Positions 42,990 through 51,700 of a DNA stretch of 64,000 nt are shown here, one piece after another. The position numbers were made by a program, and so were the translations under genes. Positions within the stretch are counted from its first letter, which is position 1; the number at the start of each line of letters is the position of its first letter. Below the pieces are notes generated by a model that had not been told where the DNA came from, did no database searches, and saw nothing but the letters and a program-made list of their open reading frames with translations. This DNA is from CAVWGP01 sp963754645 (GTDB lineage Bacteria; Pseudomonadota; Alphaproteobacteria; Bin65): contig CAVWGP010000004.1 of the NCBI GenBank assembly GCA_963754645.1, forward strand, positions 1,426,001 through 1,490,000. Direction: 5' to 3'.

Positions 42990-43074
42990 TATGCGCCCCA
43001 ACGATCGCCGGCAATTGCGATATGGCCGGGCGTGATCTACTGTCAGAGCGCGACGACGCCCGGGAGACCGCCGC

Positions 43075-43947
43075 ATGATTCCGTTGATCGATATCCGCTA
43101 TGTTCGAATGGGCACGGCGGACATCGCCAAAGCCGTCGACTTTTGCACAACCACCGTCGGCCTCGAACTGGTGCGCCAGGAGAACGGCCGCGCCTATCTG
43201 CGCGGCGACGATCGCGATCACAACATCGTCTATTTCAAAGGCGACCCCAAGGATCACACGCTCGGTCTCGAGATCGCGCGCGAGGAAGATTTCCGCGTCG
43301 CCGACGACCAGCTTCGGGCCGCCGGCGTCGCCGTCGAGCGCAGCACGCCCGAAGAGGCCGCCGAGCGCCGCGTCATGGATTTCCTGCGCTTCCGGGATCC
43401 CTCCGGCAACAAGATCGAGCTCGTGCACCGCCCGTTTCACAGCGGCACGCGGTTCTTTCCCAGCCGCGACGCCGGCATCGACGAATTCAGCCATGTCGGA
43501 TTGAAAACCACGAACGCCAAGCGCGACGAGCGCTTCTGGACGTCGCTATTCAATTTCCGCGTCAACGACTGGATCGGCCCCGCTCCGCTGATGAGCTTCG
43601 ACCATGTCCATCATCGCATCGCCCTGTTTCCGACCAACGAGCCGGGCGTGCAGCACATCAATTTTCAGGTCGAGGGCATCGATATGATCATGCGCTCCTG
43701 GTACTACTTCCAGGAGCGGCAGGTGAAGATCATGTTCGGGCCCGGCCGGCATCCGAGTTCCAGCGCGATGTTCCTCTATTACGAGGGGCCGGACGGCGTG
43801 ATCTACGAGTATTCGCACGGCGTCCGCCACGTGAAGGAAGGCGAATGGCGGCCACGCCAATTTCCCTTCAATCACTGGTCGTTCTGCATGTGGGGCGCCA
43901 AGCCGGCGATCAAGGAATTCGACACCGAGAAGCCGCGCCCCGTTTGA
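43075..43947 (+). CDS. Extradiol ring-cleavage dioxygenase-like VOC protein
   Basis: 290 residues, two VOC modules as in type I extradiol dioxygenases (BphC-like, about 290-300 residues). Metal-site residues are in place: His in DEFSHVGL, His in GVQHINFQV, and Glu in VIYEYSHGVRHV. The N-terminal module (IDIRYVRMGTADIAKAVDFC) is the degenerate half. The C-terminus FNHWSFCMWGAKPAIKEFD is characteristic of a subgroup annotated as biphenyl-2,3-diol 1,2-dioxygenase-like. It could cleave catecholic compounds aerobically. No accompanying meta-cleavage genes are here. Confidence 0.8.
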   Translation: MIPLIDIRYVRMGTADIAKAVDFCTTTVGLELVRQENGRAYLRGDDRDHNIVYFKGDPKDHTLGLEIAREEDFRVADDQLRAAGVAVERSTPEEAAERRVMDFLRFRDPSGNKIELVHRPFHSGTRFFPSRDAGIDEFSHVGLKTTNAKRDERFWTSLFNFRVNDWIGPAPLMSFDHVHHRIALFPTNEPGVQHINFQVEGIDMIMRSWYYFQERQVKIMFGPGRHPSSSAMFLYYEGPDGVIYEYSHGVRHVKEGEWRPRQFPFNHWSFCMWGAKPAIKEFDTEKPRPV

Positions 43948-43967
43948 GGGCCGGATAAACTCCGGCG

Positions 43968-44165
43968 CTAATAGCGCGGGTCGAACCCGAAACCCGTCTT
44001 GGCTTCGAACGCCTCCGCTCGGATGGACTGAACATATTCGGTTCCCCATCGCCCATTTCGGCGTTCCATTTGAAGCCGGCAATCGCGGAATGCCGTTTCC
44101 TTTGCGATGATGTCCGCCATCCGGATATTGATTCGCGCCAGAAATTTATTCGAAATATGTTTCAT
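43968..44165 (-). CDS. Small hypothetical protein
   Basis: 65 residues from the ATG at 44165, which has GGGAGAA five bases upstream; an ATG at 44186 is not preceded by such a site. The sequence is basic with no membrane helix (FLARINIRMADIIAKETAFR, then YVQSIRAEAFEAKTGFGFDP). No family recognised. It sits at the edge of an AT-rich, gene-poor patch and could be a small cytoplasmic regulator or chaperone-like peptide. Coding is likely but not certain. Confidence 0.5.
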   Translation of the reverse strand: MKHISNKFLARINIRMADIIAKETAFRDCRLQMERRNGRWGTEYVQSIRAEAFEAKTGFGFDPRY

Positions 44166-44361
44166 CGATTTTCTCCCGCTAAACATGCCTCATACCGGGC
44201 ATTTGTCGTTGATAGCTGTTGCTCGAGCCGGTCCGGAAGATTTGGCGCAACGGATCCCTCCGTTGCGCCAATCGTTTCTGCGCGGCCTGGTGGGTCCTGA
44301 AAGAAAAGACATTGGTCGCGCGACTTCGGTCGCCGATCTTGCCGATATCGTCGTCTGGCCG

Positions 44362-44571
44362 TCACAGGGCGCTCAAGAATCCTTGCATCCGAACCGCGTA
44401 CTCGGTCAAACCGAGCAAATCGGCGATCCCGAACAAGAATGCGATAAAAGAGAGCCCCGATACGGAGAGGAAAAGCGTCAGGATCAGCGAAACGGTTAAG
44501 GCCGTTGCGGCGAACGGCAGCAGCACAGATCCTGATTCGTCGTGCAGGAAATTAAACATCGAGCGCCTCAT
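44362..44571 (-). CDS. Small membrane protein
   Basis: 69 residues. GGGAAG precedes the ATG at 44571. After MRRSMFNFLHDESGS comes a hydrophobic stretch (VLLPFAATALTVSLILTLFL) and a second (LSFIAFLFGIADLLGL). The N-terminus resembles the Flp/Fap-type pilin or TadE-like short leader-plus-helix layout only superficially, so no name is given. A perfect palindrome lies 38 bases upstream and may be its operator. The stretch 44166-44361 between this and the next small gene holds no other gene. Confidence 0.5.
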   Translation of the reverse strand: MRRSMFNFLHDESGSVLLPFAATALTVSLILTLFLSVSGLSFIAFLFGIADLLGLTEYAVRMQGFLSAL

Positions 44572-44858
44572 GTTTCTTCCCGGGGTTTCGATTTTTTACT
44601 TGTTGAATACAATTTAATAAATTGTTAGGACTTCATCAAGACTTCATTTAGCAATGCGACAAATATTAACTTATTATCCTGATAAAACACCAGAAAACAT
44701 AGTAAGTAAACTTCATAAATGCAAATATCGAGCCCTTATTCTTTCGTTATCGGTAAAATCCAGAGGGCGAAATCGGTCCGGCTTCCTGGCCCAAATCGGG
44801 CAATACGCTTACCAAACGCGCGCGGCGCGACTGGTCGTGTTCGGCCGCACGCCGCGCC
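44572..44858. other. AT-rich intergenic patch with a palindrome
   Basis: Roughly 44580-44770 is strikingly AT-rich compared with the GC-rich flanks. ACAATTTA-A-TAAATTGT at 44609-44625 is a perfect palindrome of eight-base arms around one base, a plausible repressor site for the small gene starting at 44571. A plus-strand frame from 44654 was not accepted as a gene because it runs into the antisense of the oxidase gene and has no binding site. Confidence 0.5.
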
Positions 44859-46298
44859 TCAAGCGACCCGCAGCGTCGCCATCATGCCGCCGGCCTGATG
44901 TTCCAAGATGTGGCAATGAAGCATCCAATCGCCGGGGTTGTCGGCGGCAAAAGCGATCTCGGCGCGCTCTTGCGGCATGAGCAGCATCGTATCGCGCCAT
45001 TCCAGCCGCGGCGACGGCGCGCCGTTCCGGCTGACGATTCGAAAAATATGGCCGTGCAGGTGAATCGGATGCGGCCATGCCGTGTCGTTGATGAGTTCCA
45101 GCAGAACGCTCCGCCCGCGCGCGACCGTGAACAACGGCGCGTGGCTGTGCCCGGTCGCGACCTTGCCGTTGATCGCCCAAGCATGGCCGGAGCGAACGAT
45201 GTCCCGCATATCCTTTCGTTCGCCGTTGAGTTCGGCCTCGCGCAGGCGGCCCATGGCGCCGCCGCCGAACTCGATGCGATGTCGCTCGGCCCCAGCGAAG
45301 TCTGGCTCGGCAATGGGATTGCGCGGCAGCGGTGCTGGCGCAGGCGGTTTTACGGCGCGCAGCGGCGCATCCGGCGCATAGGCGAACTCAGCGAGGCGAT
45401 AGGTTTGCCGCGGGAAGAAATCGTCGATCAGCGCCAAGCGCTCGCCGGGCGCGCCCATGCAATCGAGAACCAAATCCGTCCGCATGCCTGGACCGAGCAC
45501 GATTTTGCCGTCGTCCGGCGAATACGGCACCACGGGCTGGCCGTCGAGCGCCACGACGAGCGGGCCCAGGGCGCCGAAGGCGAGGCGGAAAATTCGCGCA
45601 TTCGCCGCGTTGATGAGGCGCAGGCGGACCCGCTCGCCCGACCGCAACGCAATGGCCTCCGGAACGCGTCCGTTGATCGTCACGGTATTGCCGAGCCGGC
45701 CGGCATGGGTCATGTCGAAGAGATTGCCGAAATCCGCTCGGATCGCGGCCTGCTCCGTCAGCCGCCAATCGCCGAGCACCCAGACAAGCTCGCGGTCGAC
45801 GGCGAGCGGCATGGCCTCCTCGACAATGAGCGCGCCGGCCAGACCGCGCCCGACTTGCTCAGCGCTGTTGTGATGCGGGTGATACCAAAACGTCCCCGCA
45901 TCGTCCAAATCGAATGCGTAGTTGAATGTGCCGCCGGGCGCGATCGGCGGCTGCGTGAGATGGGGCACGCCGTCCATGGCATTCGGCACGCGCAGGCCGT
46001 GCCAATGGACCGTTGTCGGCTCGCTCAAGCGGTTTTCGACCAGGACTTCCAGCCGCTCGCCTTGACGCGCCCGCAGCACGGGTCCGGGCACGCTCCCATT
46101 GTAGGCCCACAGCGGCGTTTCCGGATGCGCCGCGCCGACAAGCGGCTGCGTCGCGGGCGCTGCCACGAGTTGAAAACGCCGGATCGGGCGGCCGTTCCGC
46201 GCGCGCAACGCGCCGGCGCCGCCGAACAGCGCGAGCGCCGTGCCGCCGGCGAGGACGGCGCGGCGCGACTGTGAAAGCGATCGCTGCATCTTCAGCAT
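44859..46298 (-). CDS. Multicopper oxidase, Tat-exported
   Basis: 479 residues from the ATG at 46298 (a second ATG lies nine bases later). The N-terminus SLSQSRRAVLAGGTALALFG is a twin-arginine signal (SRRAVLA), so it folds with copper in the cytoplasm and acts in the periplasm. The four copper-ligand blocks are complete: VHWHGL, FWYHPHHNSAEQ, HPIHLHGHIF and HCHILEHQAGGMM, with Met as likely axial T1 ligand. Two cupredoxin-domain linkers are visible. The overall layout resembles CueO/bilirubin-oxidase-type three-domain enzymes. Substrate may be Cu(I) or phenolics. Long upstream frame extension was rejected as antisense to the EamA gene. Confidence 0.9.
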   Translation of the reverse strand: MLKMQRSLSQSRRAVLAGGTALALFGGAGALRARNGRPIRRFQLVAAPATQPLVGAAHPETPLWAYNGSVPGPVLRARQGERLEVLVENRLSEPTTVHWHGLRVPNAMDGVPHLTQPPIAPGGTFNYAFDLDDAGTFWYHPHHNSAEQVGRGLAGALIVEEAMPLAVDRELVWVLGDWRLTEQAAIRADFGNLFDMTHAGRLGNTVTINGRVPEAIALRSGERVRLRLINAANARIFRLAFGALGPLVVALDGQPVVPYSPDDGKIVLGPGMRTDLVLDCMGAPGERLALIDDFFPRQTYRLAEFAYAPDAPLRAVKPPAPAPLPRNPIAEPDFAGAERHRIEFGGGAMGRLREAELNGERKDMRDIVRSGHAWAINGKVATGHSHAPLFTVARGRSVLLELINDTAWPHPIHLHGHIFRIVSRNGAPSPRLEWRDTMLLMPQERAEIAFAADNPGDWMLHCHILEHQAGGMMATLRVA

Positions 46299-46433
46299 CT
46301 TATGGCGCCCGAGCCCGCCATGCCAGCGCCCTGCCGAACCGAGCCTTGCCGATTGCGCACGACTAGAAAGATCGGCAATGTCGCGCGCAATGTCCGTTCC
46401 CCGACCCGCTCCCCTCGCCGCGCAAAATACCGC

Positions 46434-47354
46434 ATGAACCGCGCGACCGAGCGGGCCGCCGTCGCGCCCGCGATACTGTCCGTTGGCCGCGGCATTGGGA
46501 TGCTGTTGGCGGCGGCGTTTCTCTTCGGCCTGCACAATGTGTTTGCCAAATACGCCTACGATCACGGCGCGACGCCGCTCACCGTCACGGCGGCGCGGCT
46601 CTGGCTCGTGGCGCTGGTGACCGCGCTTGTGCTGCAACGGCGCGGCGGAACGCTTAGCCTCGGCGCGCATTCGCGGCGCGTCTTGGCGCTGATCGCCGTG
46701 CTTTTTTGCTTTCACAATTGGGCGATCATGGAAGCCTTTCGCTTTCTGCCGATCGGCCTCACCGTTCTTATCGTCTACCTCTATCCCATCATGGTTGCCC
46801 TCATGGCGGCCGCGCTCGGATTGAGCCGGCTGACCGCCTTCGGCATCGGCGCGGCGGTGGCGGGATTTGCCGGCATCGGCATGGTTCTCGAGGTCGGCGC
46901 GATCGCGCTGCATCCTTGGGGACTGGCGTTGGCCTTCCTATCGGCCGTCGCGCTTGGCGCGAATTTTCTCGGCGCCGAGCGGCTGGCCGCCAATTCGAAC
47001 TCCGTGGCCGTGCTGTTCAATCTCGCTTTGATCGGCGCCGTTGCGCTGTCGATCATCGGCTTCGCCAGCGGCTCGATTGCGTGGCCCGGTCGGAGTGCCG
47101 CGCTCTATATTGCCGGCGCCGTGGGCGTAGCCCCGCTTGCGCTGATCGCGCAATACGCCGGCATCGCGGCACTCGGCGCGCCGCGAGCATCCCTGGTCAT
47201 GAACTGCGAACCCGTCATCATGATGCTGATGGCGGCGATTTTTTTGGGCGAGCATGTCGGGCCCTGGCAAGTGGCGGGCGCCACGCTCGTGATCGGCGCA
47301 GTCGTGGCCTTGGCGCTTCGCGCGCTGGCGTCGCATCGGACGAGCGCGGCATGA
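46434..47354 (+). CDS. EamA (DMT superfamily) transporter
   Basis: 306 residues from the ATG at 46434 (MNRATERAAVAPAILSVGRG); the 44-residue upstream extension is Arg/Pro-rich and non-coding. Ten helices in two EamA repeats: AAAFLFGLHNVFAKYAYDHG and LALAFLSAVALGANFLGAER. YGATPLTV-like signature appears as DHGATPLTVTAARLWLVALV. It likely exports small metabolites. The stop overlaps the next EamA start (ATGA). Divergent from the multicopper oxidase with 135 bases between. Confidence 0.87.
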   Translation: MNRATERAAVAPAILSVGRGIGMLLAAAFLFGLHNVFAKYAYDHGATPLTVTAARLWLVALVTALVLQRRGGTLSLGAHSRRVLALIAVLFCFHNWAIMEAFRFLPIGLTVLIVYLYPIMVALMAAALGLSRLTAFGIGAAVAGFAGIGMVLEVGAIALHPWGLALAFLSAVALGANFLGAERLAANSNSVAVLFNLALIGAVALSIIGFASGSIAWPGRSAALYIAGAVGVAPLALIAQYAGIAALGAPRASLVMNCEPVIMMLMAAIFLGEHVGPWQVAGATLVIGAVVALALRALASHRTSAA

Positions 47355-48247
47355 TCGCCGACGACCGCCGCCGGCTGCATGGCTTGGGCCTGCTCGTGCT
47401 CGCCGCCGTTGCATTCAGCCTGCAAAGCGTCCTGGCGCGCGTCGCCTACGATTGGGGCACGACGCCGATGACCGTCACGGCGGCGCGAACTTGGCTCGCG
47501 TGCCTGGTCTTTTGCGTCGTGCTCGGACCGCGCGGATTGTGGCCGCGGGTGCCGCGCCCTGCGGCGGCGCTTTTTGTCGTAACGGCGATATTCTATGCGT
47601 TGCACAATCCCGCGACCCTGATCAGTTTCAGCTACATTCCGGTCGGCCTTTCGATCCTCATTCTCTACCTTTTTCCAATTTTCGTGGCGCTGATCGGCGC
47701 CGCGCTCGCACGCGCCATGCCGAGGCGCCTCGACATTTCGGCCGCGATCCTGGGATTTTCCGGCGTCGCGCTTGTCCTGGACGTCGGTCAGGTCGCCCTG
47801 GATTGGCGCGGACTGGCCTTGGCGGGCATTGCCGCGATCGGCCTTGCATGCAACGTTGTCGGCGCCGCCCGGCTCGGTCGCCACATGCCGGCCATGACCG
47901 TGCCGTTCGCCCTTTCGATCGTCGGTATTGTCGTATTTAGCGCAGTCGCCGTCGTTCAAGGCGGGCCCCATTGGCCGCGCTCGCCGGCCGGGTGGCTTTG
48001 GTTCGCCGGCGCAACCACCGTGGCGCCAGTCGCGCTGTTCGCGTTCTATTCTGCCTTGCCGCGGGTTGGACCGTCACAGGCTGCCCTGACGATGAACCTG
48101 GAGCCGATTGCGACCGTGTTCCTGGCCCTGTTCCTGCTGGGCGAAGCGCTCGGGACCCTGCAATGGCTCGGCGCCTCCGTGATCTTGGCAACCCTGGTCG
48201 GGCATACATTGCTCGACAGGGGCACCAAGGCGCTGCCTAGCCAATAG
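47351..48247 (+). CDS. EamA (DMT superfamily) transporter
   Basis: 298 residues from the ATG at 47351, which overlaps the previous stop; the frame upstream lies inside the first EamA gene. Paralogous to it: YDWGTTPMTVTAARTWLACL aligns with DHGATPLTVTAARLWLVALV, and SYIPVGLSILILYLFPIFVA with RFLPIGLTVLIVYLYPIMVA. Ten predicted helices. The pair may form a heterodimer. Its transcript would run into the structured region before nrdJ. Confidence 0.87.
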   Translation: MIADDRRRLHGLGLLVLAAVAFSLQSVLARVAYDWGTTPMTVTAARTWLACLVFCVVLGPRGLWPRVPRPAAALFVVTAIFYALHNPATLISFSYIPVGLSILILYLFPIFVALIGAALARAMPRRLDISAAILGFSGVALVLDVGQVALDWRGLALAGIAAIGLACNVVGAARLGRHMPAMTVPFALSIVGIVVFSAVAVVQGGPHWPRSPAGWLWFAGATTVAPVALFAFYSALPRVGPSQAALTMNLEPIATVFLALFLLGEALGTLQWLGASVILATLVGHTLLDRGTKALPSQ

Positions 48248-48371
48248 ACGCCCACGCTAGGGCTCCTCCACCGATTCCACGAAAACATATCGCCGATTTC
48301 AGGGTATTTTCGCGGATGTGATTGATGGGGATATCGATTCGTCATTGAATCGCAATGTCTTACTGCATCGC

Positions 48372-48431
48372 GGTGGTGTCCCATGTGGCCTTTGGCACCA
48401 CCTTTTGTGGTTCTTGTTGGGGAAAAGGTGG
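48372..48431 (+). promoter_or_regulatory. Mutually exclusive hairpins (terminator/antiterminator-like)
   Basis: Stem A pairs GGTGGTGTC (48372-48380) with GGCACCACC (48394-48402, one G-U), directly followed by TTTT (48403-48406), so it looks like a short intrinsic terminator. Stem B pairs CCACCTTTT (48398-48406) with AAAAGGTGG (48423-48431), nine perfect pairs. B uses the 3' arm and T-run of A, so both cannot form at once. This is the logic of an attenuator, but no experimental or comparative support is available. Confidence 0.4.
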
Positions 48432-48492
48432 GGACTAACCACTAGGAAATGTTGATGGTTATGGGGACAATACCATATTTAGCGGTCGGTGC

Positions 48493-48523
48493 TTGACAGG
48501 CTGCAACGCTGCCGATCTATATC
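48493..48523 (+). promoter_or_regulatory. Putative nrdJ promoter
   Basis: TTGACA (48493-48498) is a perfect -35 element. TATATC (48518-48523, spacer 19) or CTATAT (48517-48522, spacer 18) would be the -10. Transcription would start near 48530 and leave about 190 bases of leader before the nrdJ ATG. Confidence 0.45.
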
Positions 48524-48546
48524 TAGCGCCTCGAGCGCAAAGGAAC

Positions 48547-48591
48547 CAAATATCCGGAGGCTGCTCGACGTTGCTAGGGTCAAATATCCGG
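48547..48591 (+). repeat. Direct repeats CAAATATCCGG upstream of nrdJ
   Basis: CAAATATCCGG occurs at 48547-48557 and 48581-48591, 34 bases apart, just downstream of the putative promoter. Spacing near three helical turns suits a dimeric regulator, but the sequence is not an NrdR box. Possible operator of nrdJ. Confidence 0.45.
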
Positions 48592-48722
48592 CCTTGAGTG
48601 GCGGTCAATCGCAAGTAACAGCCAAGACATTCTGACCAGCGGTATCGGGCTGCCCAAAGAAACGACAGAAAAAAATCCAGCGCAGCTCCTGCATAGGCCT
48701 GCGCTATTTCTAAGAGGAAATC

Positions 48723-51700
48723 ATGAAAATTGGACGGCATTTCACGGTCGAGGGCAAGGATGCCTATGACGGCATCGAATTTCGTACGGCCGTATCGGAA
48801 ATTCGCAATCCGGACGGATCGATCGTATTCCGCAACGACGCCGTTGAAGTGCCGGCCGCTTGGTCCCAGGTGGCGACGGACGTATTGGCGCAAAAATATT
48901 TCCGCAAAGCGGGCGTGCCGGCCGCCGCCGACCTCGCCCGCAAGGCTGAGCCGTCTGTACCGGCGTGCCTCCAGCCGATGCGACCGACCTCGGGCGCTAC
49001 ACTCGGTGGCGAAACAAGTGCAAAGCAGGTTTTCGATCGCTTGGCGGGCGCCTGGGCCTATTGGGGCTGGAAGGGCGGCTATTTCGACGGCGAAACCGAT
49101 GCGCGCGCTTTCTTCGACGAAATGCGCGCCATGCTGGCGCTGCAAGTGGCGGCGCCCAATTCGCCGCAATGGTTCAACACGGGCTTGCATTGGGCCTATG
49201 GCATCGACGGACCGTCGCAGGGCCATTTCTATGTCGATTTCGAGACCGGGGCGCTGACCAAATCGGCCTCGTCCTACGAGCATCCGCAGCCGCATGCCTG
49301 TTTCATCCAATCCGTCGCCGACGACCTGGTGAACGAAGGCGGCATCATGGACCTCTGGGTACGCGAGGCGCGCCTGTTCAAGTACGGCTCGGGCACCGGA
49401 ACGAATTTCTCGAATTTGCGTGGCCAAAATGAATCGCTGTCGGGCGGCGGCCGCTCCTCGGGGCTGATGAGCTTTCTCAAGATCGGCGATCGCGCCGCGG
49501 GCGCGATCAAATCGGGCGGCACGACGCGGCGCGCGGCCAAGATGGTCATCGTCGATATCGATCATCCCGATATCGAGCAATTCATCGATTGGAAAGTCGT
49601 CGAGGAGCGCAAGGTCGCGGCCCTCGTCGCCGGATCGAAGCTGACCGAAAAACGCCTGAACGAAGTCATGGCGGCCTGCGCCGGCTTCGACGGCGCTGAT
49701 CCTTTCGATCCGAAAAACAACCCGGCCTTGCGCAATGCCATTCGCGCCGCGCGCCAGGCCATGATCCCCGAGAATTACGTGCAGCGCGCGCTTCAGCTTG
49801 CGCGCCAAGGTGTACGCAAGATCGCCTTCGAAGTCTACGACACGGATTGGGACGGCGAGGCCTATTACACCGTGTCCGGCCAGAACTCGAACAACACGGT
49901 GCGCGTCAGCAACGCGTTCCTCGACGCCGTCGCCAAGGATGCGGACTGGCAGCTCAATCCGCGCAGCGGCAAACGCGCGCCGAAAAAGGTCAAGGCCCGC
50001 CAGTTGTGGAATCAGATCGCCGAAGCCGCCTGGCATTCGGCCGATCCGGGCGTGCAGTTCGATACGACGATCAACGAATGGCACACCTGCCCCAATAGCG
50101 GCCGGATCAACGCGTCGAATCCGTGCTCGGAATACATGTTTCTCGACGACACGGCGTGCAATCTCGCTTCGCTGAATCTCATGACCTTTCGGCGCGAAGA
50201 CGGCACTTTCGATGTCGCCGCGTTCGAGCACGCGGTACGGCTGTGGACCATCGTCCTGGAAATCTCGGTGCTGATGGCGCAATTCCCGTCGCAGCGCATC
50301 GCCGAGTTGTCTTACGAATTCCGCACGCTTGGCCTGGGTTATGCCAATATCGGCGGCTATTTGATGGCCTCGGGCATACCCTACGATAGCGACACCGGTC
50401 GCGCCCTGTGCGGCGCGGTCACGGCGCTGATGACCGGCGTCGCTTACGAGACTTCGGCGGAAATGGCCGAGGAACTGGGGCCCTTCCCCGGCTTCGCCAA
50501 GAATTGCGCGCCGATGCTGCGCGTCATGCGCAATCACCGCCGCGCCGCGCTCGGCCAAGCCGATGGCTATGAAGGGCTTTCGATTGCGCCGCTGCCGCTC
50601 GTTCATTCGCAGGCGCCGGACCGCGCGGTTGTTTCCGCCGCGGTCGCGGCTTGGGACCGCGCCTTGGCGCTGGGCGAACAATTCGGCTATCGCAACGCTC
50701 AGACGACGGTGATCGCGCCGACCGGCACGATCGGCCTGGTGATGGACTGCGACACCACGGGAATCGAACCCGATTTCGCGCTCGTCAAGTTCAAGAAGCT
50801 CGCCGGCGGCGGCTATTTCAAGATCATCAATCAGATGGTGCCGTCCGCCCTGAAAACGCTCGGCTATCGGCCGGCCGAAATCGACGGCATCGTGCTCTAT
50901 GCGGTCGGCAACGGCACCCTGAAGGGCGCGCCGGGCGTCAATCATCTTACCCTCAAGGAACGCGGCTTCACCGACGCCGCGCTCGAAAGGATCGAGGCGG
51001 CGCTGACGAGCGCATTCGACATCAAATTCGTCTTCAACAAGTGGACGCTCGGGCTCGAATTCTGCGTCGACACGCTCGGACTCGATCCGGCCGAGCTCGA
51101 TGAGGCGGGCTTCGACATGCTGGCGGCGCTCGGCTTCGAACGCGCCGACATCGACGGGGCCAATCTATACGTCACCGGCGCCATGACGCTCGAAGGCGCG
51201 CCGCTCCTCAAAGCGGAACACCTTGCGGTGTTCGATTGCGCCAATCCGTGCGGCCGCACCGGCAAGCGCTTCTTGTCGTGGCAGAGCCACATCAAGATGC
51301 TGGCGGCGGCGCAACCCTTCATCTCGGGCGCCATCTCCAAAACGATCAACATGCCGCACGAGGCGACGGTCGCGGATTGCCGCAATGCCTACGAAATGTC
51401 GTGGAAGCTGTGCCTCAAGGCCAACGCGCTCTATCGCGACGGATCGAAGCTTTCGCAGCCGCTGTCGTCGAGCCTGTTCGACGGGATCGAGGACGAGGAC
51501 GAGCAGGCCGACGCGATCGAAGCCATGATCAAATCGCCGCCGGTCGAACGCGCCGCCGCCATCGCGGAACGCGCCATCGCCGCCGTCGTGCGCGCCGAAC
51601 GCCGCCGCCTGCCGTCGCGACGCAAAGGTTACATCCAGAAGGCGGTCGTCGGCGGCCATAAGGTCTACCTGCACACCGGCGAGTACGGCGACGGCTCGAT

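Larger units (their letters stand above)
48248..48722 (+). other. 475-bp intergenic leader upstream of nrdJ
   Basis: No protein-coding gene. It holds two mutually exclusive hairpins (48372-48431), a promoter-like pair (48493-48523) and two 11-base direct repeats (48547-48591), each listed separately. GAGGAAA before the ATG at 48723 is the nrdJ binding site. No match to the conserved B12-box of cobalamin riboswitches and no good NrdR boxes were found. Confidence 0.55.

Noticed and set aside
44654..44980. 108-codon plus-strand frame in the AT-rich patch
   Set aside because: No ribosome binding site, changes character half-way and runs antisense into the multicopper oxidase gene.
48248..48722. 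Cobalamin riboswitch upstream of nrdJ
   Set aside because: Expected for a B12-dependent enzyme in principle, but no conserved B12-box or the surrounding core could be found.
48248..48722. NrdR boxes upstream of nrdJ
   Set aside because: The only repeated sequence, CAAATATCCGG, does not match the ACACTATAT-type NrdR palindrome.
48459..50945. 828-codon open frame antisense to nrdJ
   Set aside because: Lies opposite a certain gene; low-complexity Arg/Gly/Asp-rich translation with no family match.
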